DNA of 64,000 nucleotides, from positions 23,699,001 through 23,763,000 of the forward strand of contig JAUCBN010000006.1 in NCBI GenBank assembly GCA_035048815.1, in the 5' to 3' direction. The notes under the pieces were generated by a model. It ran no database searches and was not told the origin of the DNA. It saw only the letters and a list, made by a program, of their open reading frames with translations. Made by a program: the position numbers and the translations under genes. This document shows, piece after piece, positions 55,201 to 64,000 of this stretch. Origin of the DNA: Abelmoschus esculentus (taxonomy: Eukaryota; Streptophyta; Magnoliopsida; Malvales; Malvaceae). How positions within the stretch are numbered: position 1 is the first letter of the stretch; every line of letters starts with the position of its first letter.

Positions 55201-58200
55201 CCGAGAAAACATCATCTGGCCTTAAAACAGGCCTGGGGAATGCTATAGATGATTTTGGTGAATTGAAGAGCTATTTTGAAAGTGTTGATAGAAGAGACTC
55301 TGCAAACCAATTATTTCGCCAAAGTTTATATAGGCGTTCGAAGTTATTTGATGCCAGGAAGTCTTCATCCATTTTATCCAGGGAAGCTCGTATCAGGCGA
55401 TGGGCCATTAAAAAATCTGAAAATGGGTATAAGAGAATGGAGGAATTCCTTGCTTCTAGTCTACGGGACATCATGAAGGAGAATACATCTGACTTTTTTG
55501 TGCCCAAGGTACTGTGGTCTTGTGTTTCCTTTGTGTGTGTGTTTTGTTCCTTAGATTATGTTTACAAGTCTTATTATTTTTTTTTTTCTGTCATTTGGTT
55601 ATTAGGTTGCAGAAATCGAGGAAAAAATGAAAAATGGTTATTACATTGGACATGGTCTGGGTTATGTTAAAGAGGACATTAGCCGAATGTGCAGGGATGC
55701 AATAAAGTAAGTTTTCTAGTTGCCTCTTTTTCTTCTCCATTTCTTGTATTGAAGAATATTTCTAAGTTGCGAAGGCATTGAATCATCCAGTTAAATTGCC
55801 TGAAGGCTGCCATGTATAATCGTATACCATTTCTTCTTAATGAAATTTAAAATGTGACTTCATATGCCTAGGGCATTTTCTCTCTATTCCTATATATTAA
55901 TGTTCACTTTTATTTATTGACCATAAACTGTTGATTTTGTACCTTCTTTCTCCTGTGCTTTATTTTCCACAGCCATATATTCAGCTTGATTATCTGGTAA
56001 TAAACCAACTCTTCCTCTATTTTTTATATCACTTTGTTGGATGTAGAGCAAAGAATCGTGCCGGTGCTCGAGACATGAATCGCATAATTACTTTATTTAT
56101 TCAGCTTGCCACACGATTAGAAGAGGGTGCTAAGATTACCTCCTCTTATGAAAGAGATGAATTGCTGATGTCTTGGAAAGATGACTCATCTGCTGGGTTC
56201 TCAAGGTACAAGAAGAAACCTGGTAAGGCAGTCACTGAAAGGAAGTACATGAACAAGAGCAATGGCATGTCTTTCGCTAATGGTGTTTTTGATTATGGGG
56301 AATATGCATCTGATAGAGAAATTAGAAAGCGGTTGTCCAAACTTAATAGGAGATCACTTGACTCAGAAAGTGAAACATCTGATGAACTTGATCGCTCCTC
56401 TGAGGATGGCAAAAGTGAAAGTGAGATTGAGAGTACAGCTTCAGATACAGAGAGTGACTTGGATTTCAAGCCTGAAGGTCGGTCTGGAGAGTCAAGAGGG
56501 GATGGATACTTCATGGCTGGTGATACTTTTGATTCTATGGCTGATGATCGTGAATGGGGTGCTCGCATGACCAAAGCCAGTTTGGTTCCTCCTGTCACTA
56601 GGAAATATGAAGTCATTGATCAGTATGTTGTCGTAGCTGATGATGAGGACGTGCGGCGTAAGATGCAGGTATCCTTGCCAGAGGACTATGACGAAAAGCT
56701 CAATGCTCAAAGAACTGGCACTGAGGAGTTGGATATGGAACTTCCTGAAGTCAAAGATTATAAACCCAGAAAAGAGCTTGGAGATGAAGTTGTAGAGCAA
56801 GAAGTTTATGGAATTGATCCTTATACTCACAACCTTTTACTTGACTCCATGCCGGAGGAGTTGGAATGGCCTTTAGAGGATAAGCAATCTTTTATCGAAG
56901 ATGTTCTCCTTCGAAGTCTGAATAAGCAAGTTAGACACTTCACAGGTGCTGGGAACGCTCCAATGATGTATCCATTGAAGACGGTTGTAGAAGAAATTAA
57001 AAGAATTGCTGAGTTGGACTGTGATAAACGAACAATGAAAATGTGTCTAGGTATACTGAAAGCCATTGATGCTCGTCCTGATGACAACTATGTTGCTTAC
57101 CGAAAGGTATACACGAGTTTCATATCACTTGTACTGTTTTCTGTTCTTTATCCTCATATTTAATAGATTTAATGATTATGTTGTTTTTCTTGTAACTTTG
57201 TTTTATGATGCTGATATTTACATTAGTTTTCTACTAAATATGCTTCATTAGGGCCTGGGTGTTCTTTGCAACAAGGAAGGTGGTTTTAGAGAAGAAGATT
57301 TTGTTGTAGAGTTTTTGGGAGAGGTATGGATTTGGATTAGTTTGCAAACCGTTTCATTTATCTACGCCTTATTGCCAGTATTTTCTTTACACTTTGAGTT
57401 TTTTAACTCAGCTATACAAGTTTTTTATCCTTCTTTATTTTTAATACATTAATTATTTTGTCTTTTGAATAAAGTCATTTTGAAGTCTTTTGTCCTGAAG
57501 GATTTTAATTTCTATAGGTTTATCCTATCTGGAAATGGTTTGAGAAGCAAGATGGGATACGGATATTGCAGAATAACAGCAAGGATCCAGCTCCCGAGTT
57601 TTACAACATCTACCTTGAGAGGCCAAAGGTTTCCACTTCAATACGGCATGTTCTAAATGTTTTTGTGGTTAGTTAATTTAATTGCTTTTCTGAAATTGTT
57701 TGCTGGTCATATCTTATTTATCAGGGTGATGCTGCTGGGTATGATTTAGTTGTAGTTGATGCCATGCACAAGGCTAATTATGCGAGTAGAATTTGTCATT
57801 CTTGTCACCCCAATTGTGAAGCCAAGTAAGTATATTCAGTTTCTTCTTTTGGTGTATGCTGAATTTTAAAGCAACATATCCGGTTATTTTGTCTCTCTTT
57901 CCCCATTCCCCCTAGTTTGGGAATTTGAGACTTGTATAGAGCAGAATAAATCAGAATTTTAAAGCAATATATCGAGTTATTTTTTTAGCAGTGTCATTTT
58001 TATGATCATATTATAAAAATGTGTACTGTACTCTGTTTTGAGCATTTGCCCTTAAGGTATGCTTCAATTAGCTTGTACAATGATTTTGGATCCCTAAAAG
58101 CTGAAAAGTGATGACCACATCAAAAAGTAACATTGATGTTGGACGTAATTGAAACTTATGTGATAGACTGTTTACTAGCATGAACATTATCCTCTGGTCC

Positions 58201-61033
58201 CAGATAACATATCATATCTCTTTAAGGACAAAATGTAGTTTAAATCAGTCTCTGTGGTATCTGTTTATTCTATAGTTTGGTGATTATGTTGATATTTTTT
58301 GGCGCATGAAGCTTTTTTTGGCACCTTTTCATACTGTCTACTTGTAACTTATGATCCTTAACAAACTTAGCCTCGCAACAAATTGAGTTCCTTTCATAGA
58401 ACAAAAATTTTGTTTCCACTATTTTATCTATTATTTTCCATTTCTTGGATGTAGAGTTACTGCTGTAGATGGTCAGTACCAAATTGGAATCTATGCTTTA
58501 CGTGCCATACGATATGGCGAGGAGATCACATTTGATTATAACTCTGTTACAGAGGTTTGAATCTTCTATTCTTCCAGATTTGTTTAAACAATATAATTGT
58601 TATTTCTTATAGCTCATGATCGATACTTATCAGAGCAAGGAAGAATATGAAGCATCTGTCTGTCTATGTGGTAGTCAAGTTTGCCGTGGTAGCTACTTGA
58701 ATTTGACCGGTGAAGGGGCATTTCAGAAGGTACACATTTTCTTGAGTTCTTTTTTTTTTGAAGAAACAAAAATGCTATGTTCATTATTGCGTAATGTTGA
58801 ATCATTTGACCTTTTCTCGTTTGAATTTCAAAAATTATTGAATTATACTGTTCATCAGGTACTGAAGGAGTGGCATGGTATACTGGATCGACAACAGCTA
58901 ATGCTAGAAGCTTGTGAACTAAATTCTGTATCTGAAGAAGATTACCTTGAGCTTGGAAGGGCTGGCCTTGGCAGCTGTTTACTTGGTGGATTGCCTGATT
59001 GGTTGGTTGCATACTCAGCTCGTGTGGTATGTCTTTGGTTTGCTGGCTTGTCATTTCATTTCCTGATTTTTGGAAGAGCAAAGGTGAGAAAATTCTATTC
59101 TCCTGACGATTCTTTTCTGGTGTAGGTGAGGTTTATAAATTTCGAGAGAACAAAGCTCCCTGAGCAAATCTTAAGGCATAATTTGGAAGAGAAGCAGAAA
59201 TACTGTATAGATATATCTCTTGATGCAGAGAGGAACGATGCTGAAATTCAGGTATGTTTCTGTCTTTGTGCCTTTGCTCATGTCTGCTTATGTTTGTTTG
59301 AAGCTTTTTATGATTACCGTTAAAATTTAAATGCTCATTTTATACCTTCTGTTGAATGAGATAGGCTGAAGGCGTTTATAACCAGAGGCTTCAGAATTTG
59401 GCCATAACTCTTGACAAGGTGATTACCCCCCCCCCCCCCCCTCTTCTTACTAACAATTTGACTGTAACTTATGTTTTTCAAATATTCTCGCACATGATAA
59501 ATTATTGTCACGTGTAATATGATGGAGCACATGGTAATCTATATTTTGATGTGGTGTTTATTATTTTTGAAAGATAAGCTTAAAAGGTTTTAAGTTTAAA
59601 CTTTTCGGAATGCATGGATTACTCCTGTTTTTGTTGGGTCTAATGATTGGATGATGGTCATCTTTATTTTATGAAATCATTACATTGCAGTTAATGATAT
59701 CAAATTATGTAGAGGCCAGTCCTGCTTATTAGAGAAAGTTATATACATGCTGATCACATTATATTAGCATCTTTATATTATCATCTTTGGTGCTGTTTCA
59801 GGTGAGGTATGTTATGAGATGTGTGTTTGGTGACCCCAAAAAGGCTCCACCTCCGATAGAGAGGCTCAGTCCTGAAGAAGCTGTATCCTTTATCTGGAAA
59901 GGCAAGGGATCACTTGTTGAGGAGCTTCTTCAGTGCATGGCTCCTCATGTTGAAGACGATATGCTCAATGATTTGAGGTCCAAGGTTCAATCCCATGACC
60001 CATCATGGTCTGACAACATTCCTAAAGAACTTCAGAAATCTTTGTTATGGTGAGTGCATTGTCCTTGTTAAAGGTGTTCCCATGCTGTTTAATTTCAGTA
60101 AAGATTTGATCTTAAATCATTTCTTTGTTTCGAAGGTTGAGGGATGAGATTCAGAATCTTCCGTGTACATACAAGTGCCGGCATGATGCTGCTGCCGACT
60201 TAATCCATATTTATGCTTACACAAAGTGCTTTGTAAGAGTCCGGGTGAGTCTTTTTTACTATTATTCTTCTGATGAACTTTTTGTGTGTGTGAAAGGGGA
60301 GAGGGGGGAGTGAAGTAGAGAATAATATTGTATTGTTTCAGTTGATCTAATCAATCATTTTTATGGACAGGAATACAAAGCAGTCACTTCTCCCCCAGTC
60401 TACATTAGTCCTCTTGACCTGAGCCCCAAGTACTCCAACAAGTTCACAGGTCTTCAGGAATACTGCAAGACATATGGTGAAAATTATTGTTTGGGGCAGC
60501 TGATATTTTGGTATAACCAGACCAATGTCGATCCTGATAGCAGCTTGTTTAGACTAAGTAGGGGTTGCTTGTCATTACCCGACATTGGTTGCTTCTATTC
60601 TAAGGTTCAGAAGCCATCAAAGCATCGTGTTTATGGCCCAAAGACTGTCAAATTTATGCTCTCCTGGATGGTAAGCTTCTTTCATCCATTTCTAATGATG
60701 CAAACGCGGTCTTGAATTTTTTAAATTTAAAGTATAGAGGATACTCCACATGTTTTCAAGTTGGTGAATTTTGTATTGCCATCTATTTAAACACGCACTG
60801 GTTTATATATGATCCCCTCCACGGTTACTGTTTTAACATGGTTCTTGTTGGTGCAGGAGAAGCAACCCCAAAGACCGTGGCCCAAGGACCGAATATGGAC
60901 ATTCAAAACTAATCCGAAAATCTTTGGCAGTCCGATGCTAGATTCAGTTTTGAATAATAGTTCACTGGACAGAGAGATGATGCAATGGTTGAAGCACAGA
61001 CAGGCCAAATTCCAGGCAATGTGGGATCGATGA
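49257..61033 (+). CDS. ATXR3: ATXR3/SDG2-type histone H3K4 methyltransferase
   Basis: Chromatin enzyme; in Arabidopsis the major H3K4 trimethylase. 19 exons: 49257-51729, 51992-52048, 52831-53985, 54511-54872, 54954-55508, 55606-55706, 56047-57106, 57252-57323, 57518-57628, 57725-57825, 58455-58554, 58634-58729, 58859-59026, 59126-59251, 59365-59418, 59802-60049, 60136-60244, 60371-60670 and 60857-61033. They sum to 2474 aa (Arabidopsis about 2335). The start MGDGVACIP matches the family start. Visible are a 15-Gln run near residue 50, RSPYGRE-type repeats near 470-520, two GYF-like modules (GKWIYLDAFGIERGPS near 681, GEWYYLDGAGHERGPS near 1076), and the SET domain about 1915-2050 with EDFVVEFLGE, ICHSCHPNC and EEITFDYNS. 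Post-SET cysteines are CLCGSQVC (about 2058). The C-terminus ends QAKFQAMWDR. Confidence 0.95.
50640..50830 (+). repeat. In-frame 21-bp tandem repeats in ATXR3 exon 1
   Basis: Repeated AGATCCCCATATGGTCGTGA units encode Arg-Ser-Pro-Tyr-Gly-Arg-Glu heptads, with variants. They give the protein an RS-like, charged low-complexity segment that is likely to vary in length between accessions. Confidence 0.8.
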
Positions 61034-61214
61034 GGCAATTTGTTGTAGGGGAAGCAGCAGTAGGATATTATTAGGCAATACGTTTGTAAGTGTACTTCCC
61101 ACCCAATAAGCAAGCCCCAAGTGTCCTACCTTCGCATAACCTCCATCTTTATAATCTTTGAATGGTTTCCGGGGAACCTACTATTTCTCCACAGGCAAAC
61201 AGACACCAAACAGT

Positions 61215-62036
61215 ATGAAAATGGAGACGCATGATTTTTGTTCCATTACTTCTCATCCACTTCATTTTCACCCTCCTTCGCCATTAACATCCAGTGTTAC
61301 TAAGTTGTTCTTCAACGATCCCTATCCCCACCCTCTCCTCCCATTGCCTTGTGAACCAGACCCAGGTTTCTCTCCTCTTCCTCTCCAACATTATCAACTC
61401 CCTGATCTCGATTTCTCCCTTTACGATAACAACACCAGCCTCCCTGTTGTTACTCTTACCTCCACTCACATACTCCACCACCACCATCACCGTATTCTCC
61501 CCGCCTCTCCCACCTTATCAGCTCCCAAACCCAAACGCCGTCGTCTCGACTTGACCCTCTCTCACTCCGACAACAACCCTCAAACCCTCGACTCCATCGT
61601 GAAAAGCTTCAACACTCCTGCACCGATCATCCCATACAGCGAGCTCGCCAGGAATCGGAGGCAAAAGCTCGGCGAGAAGACCCGTTGTCTCCAGAAACTA
61701 ATGCCATGGGACAAGAAGATGGACACCGCCACCATGCTCCAAGAGGCTTGTAAGTACATCCGGTTCTTGCAAGCTCAGGTCTCCATTCTCCAATCGATGC
61801 CCATCACTTCCAGTTTCTCGTCGACTCAACATGTTGATGCTGGGTTTGCTGGGTTGGGCAGGTTGAACCGGCAACAGCTTCTGCAGGTCCTGATCAACTC
61901 CCCCGTGGCTCAGACCATGCTTTGTTCACAGGGTCTTTGCGTTTTTGCTTCTGAGCAGCTGGTTTCGCTTCACCAGGCCAAGGAGAGGAAAACGGTCCTC
62001 CAACAGTTTCTCTGCGGCAGTGGTAATCTGAGCTGA
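61215..62036 (+). CDS. Atypical bHLH transcription factor, bHLH117-like
   Basis: Putative nuclear regulator of 273 aa, single exon. The start at 61215 (MKMETHDF) is the first ATG of the frame; the frame opens further upstream without ATG. The N-terminal half is Pro/His/Leu-rich (HILHHHHHRILP), followed by a basic patch (KPKRRRLDLTL). The bHLH region is about residues 143-195: ELARNRRQKLGEKTRCLQKL, then MPWDKKMDTATMLQEACKYI. The basic segment lacks the His-Glu-Arg triad of E-box binders, so DNA binding may be altered. The C-terminus carries FASEQLVSLHQAKERKTVL. It begins only 181 bp after the ATXR3 stop on the same strand, so its promoter overlaps the ATXR3 3' UTR. Confidence 0.85.
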   Translation: MKMETHDFCSITSHPLHFHPPSPLTSSVTKLFFNDPYPHPLLPLPCEPDPGFSPLPLQHYQLPDLDFSLYDNNTSLPVVTLTSTHILHHHHHRILPASPTLSAPKPKRRRLDLTLSHSDNNPQTLDSIVKSFNTPAPIIPYSELARNRRQKLGEKTRCLQKLMPWDKKMDTATMLQEACKYIRFLQAQVSILQSMPITSSFSSTQHVDAGFAGLGRLNRQQLLQVLINSPVAQTMLCSQGLCVFASEQLVSLHQAKERKTVLQQFLCGSGNLS

Positions 62037-64000
62037 TGAAGAAAATGGAATCTATGAGATACAGTTTTACTACCCTTTTTACTATAATAGCATAATCAAT
62101 AATGATTTTACGGATTCTCTAGCAACTCATGTTACATTTTCCAATCTTCAAGTTTTTCATATTAGCCTGAAAGTTTTAGTACCAGTTTTGTTAACACAGA
62201 GCTTAAACCAATGCAAGGATTAAGGGATTTTGCTTGGTTTATCATTTCCATTTACAGTGAATATATGGGTATATTACTATACTGTACTTCTCTTATTGCT
62301 CTCCTTTTTAAATTTCATTTTTCTTTCATGAAATCGTTTCATTTCTATTCATTTCATTACACCAGACAGACTCTAGTTTTGTATAATTGTCTTCAACTTA
62401 GCTGGGTGGAACTGAGAGCCATATGCGTGTGTTTCTGATGTTTCCATTTTTATGCATCTGCGGCACAGAGTTTTGTGACGAGCACGTATCGGTTCGAAAG
62501 TGAAGTTTCTGTTTTGTATTACTGGGCAACCTGAGCTTTAGGCTTTGTAGAACCTGCAGATTTGGTTTTTGATTATGATAGCCATAGCCCATAGGGGAGA
62601 GAAAGAGAAACTGAGGGAGATTTGTGCGTGTGAAAGTTGGTGAGGAATGGTGCTTTGGGTTCTTTTTGAGTTCCAATAGTACGAGTGGGGTTGCATTTGG
62701 GAGAGTGTTATAGACTAGGCATTATGACTCTAATGAAACTGGTTCCGATCCAACCAAACTTACAAGGTTTAGTTCATTTTAATCTGGTTTAGGTTGAGGT
62801 CAGATTGTGTGAAGAATAAAATCTTGTGTTTAGGGTGAAAAAATCTGATTTAACTTTAAATAATAATATAAATTTACTTTTATATATTTATGGATAATTT
62901 TTGTAGTGTTTCTCGTAGAGATGAAACCATGATTTAAAGTTGAAAGAAAAAAATTTAAATGATTAAAAGTGGATAAATTTATAAATAAATTAAATTAAAA
63001 AAATATAAAGATAAAAATATAAAAAAATTATTTTTTCACTCCCACGTGCCTTTGTCTTTGATCACACGTATTTTTTTTTCTAACTACCTCTTTACTTTAT
63101 CTAATAAAAATTATTATTTTTTATGTCGGGTCGTAATTTGTTTTGGAAATTCAGAAAAAAATATAAAAAAATGTACGACATCCATATAAACTATAAAGAA
63201 ATATTTCGAAGTGTGAACCATACAAGTGGACTGATCTCTCAACGCTAAATCAACGTGTGGATTAGGACAATGCCTTTGCTGCCACTCCCTCGGCTCTACA
63301 CCTCCACTGTCGTGTCACCAACAAATAATTGAAAAACTTTAGGATCAAGATACAAATTGGTTCATAAACTTAAAATTTTCACCAATTTGGTACCTAAACT
63401 TTAAAAAAATCTTAAATTGATGTCTATCCTAACTTGACATTTCGACAACAAATCAGATTGTTAACTGATATTAACTAATCAAAATAATGATGTAATTAAG
63501 TTGCATGTGTCATAGTTTGATTGATTGTTAAAATTAGAGTTGAGAAATAAAAAATATTAATAAAAATTTTATATGAATCGTAGTGTTTGAAAAATTCAAG
63601 TACCAAGTTGAGAACAACTGACAAATTTAGGGACTAATATGTATATTAAGCCATAATTTCATAGATTTTTTTTTGCCAACAAACGTCTTGAAAACGTTGC
63701 TAAAAGTAAAACCTCTGGTTCTGCACGAGGAACTGCAGAAGGAGGAGGACTGAGAGAGAGACAGAGAGGCTTGTTTGCTGGTGGGGTACCACAACCCTAC
63801 ACAAAAACAGAAAGCTTTAATTCTCAGCCATGGAAATCAAAACTTGTTTCTTTGGTAAACTGTGATTGACTTTGAGCATAAGGGCTTAACCATAATTATT
63901 ACACTCCTCAAATACTGGTGAAAATCAATTATTACCTTCTTTTGCCACAATTATTTAAAGGTTCTTATGTGTTCCATTGTTGAAAAGAAACAAATTTCTC
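62037..64000. other. 3' flank of bHLH gene and intergenic DNA
   Basis: Probable 3' UTR to about 62400; the 62398-62676 minus-strand frame shows no family. AT-rich DNA follows. Positions 63340-63660 resemble a common plant repeat type (ATTTGGTACCTAAACTTT ... TTTAGGGACTAA). The last about 300 bp are GA-rich (63745-63770) and could begin the promoter of a gene beyond the window. Confidence 0.45.

Noticed and set aside
59424..59441. Long poly-C run, and a poly-G run at 44879-44892
   Set aside because: Intronic homopolymers; reported length may be sequencing-dependent and no function is implied.
62398..62676. 92-aa minus-strand frame downstream of the bHLH gene
   Set aside because: No recognisable family, and overlaps the bHLH 3' flank; not supported.
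1..64000. CRISPR arrays, bacterial operons, plastid or mitochondrial insertions
   Set aside because: No regularly spaced repeats, no Shine-Dalgarno-led polycistrons and no organellar gene sequence seen; the single tRNA is of nuclear type.

Overview
This window is nuclear DNA from a flowering plant, almost certainly a rosid eudicot. The evidence is intron-split genes with GT-AG borders, very AT-rich gene-free stretches, and plant-only families: a D-type cyclin, an R2R3-MYB, a G-type lectin receptor kinase cluster, BBX, FLA, NPH3, ATXR3 and an atypical bHLH. Placement in or near the cotton/cacao family is an impression from the protein sequences, not something I could test. No bacterial, plastid or CRISPR-type content was seen.

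Layout. 0.2-1.5 kb: CYCD6;1-type cyclin (+). 3.6-4.6 kb: subgroup-2-like R2R3-MYB (-). 4.6-11.6 kb: AT-rich, repeat-bearing DNA with one SINE copy and a few unrecognised non-repetitive islands. 11.6-12.4 kb: small plant-specific membrane protein (+). 12.7-27.4 kb: a minus-strand tandem cluster of G-type lectin S-receptor-like kinases, with one intact gene (19.1-21.6 kb) and four broken copies. One broken copy is split by a very young, internally deleted Ty1-copia element (13.0-16.2 kb) and another by a small TIR-like insertion. A nuclear-type tRNA-Asn(GTT) sits in the cluster at 16.55 kb. 29.1-30.4 kb: universal stress protein of the PHOS32/34 type (+). 31.4-32.0 kb: decayed LRR-protein remnant (-). 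32.2-33.9 kb: frataxin (+). 37.4-38.1 kb: BBX28/29-like B-box protein (-). 38.65-39.46 kb: decayed GH3 (acyl-amido synthetase) fragment (+). 39.5-40.4 kb: fasciclin-like protein with a shortened second domain (-). 43.0-45.3 kb: BTB-NPH3 gene with an apparent frameshift (-). 49.3-61.0 kb: a 19-exon ATXR3/SDG2 histone H3K4 methyltransferase gene (+), followed about 180 bp later by a bHLH117-like gene (+).

How the pieces relate. The genes are independent plant transcription units, not a pathway or operon. Three groups match Arabidopsis neighbours as I recall them: CYCD6;1, LRR protein and frataxin (At4g03240-03270), PHOS34 and BBX28 (At4g27310-27320), and bHLH117 and NPH3 (At3g22100-22104). The window may therefore preserve an ancestral gene order that was split in Arabidopsis.

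I found no convincing undescribed multi-gene system. The most interesting observations are the young non-autonomous copia element with TG...TA ends, the graded decay of the receptor-kinase cluster, the hidden GH3 and LRR relics, a 48-bp in-frame GT...AG segment in the cyclin, and a three-copy tRNA-derived SINE family.
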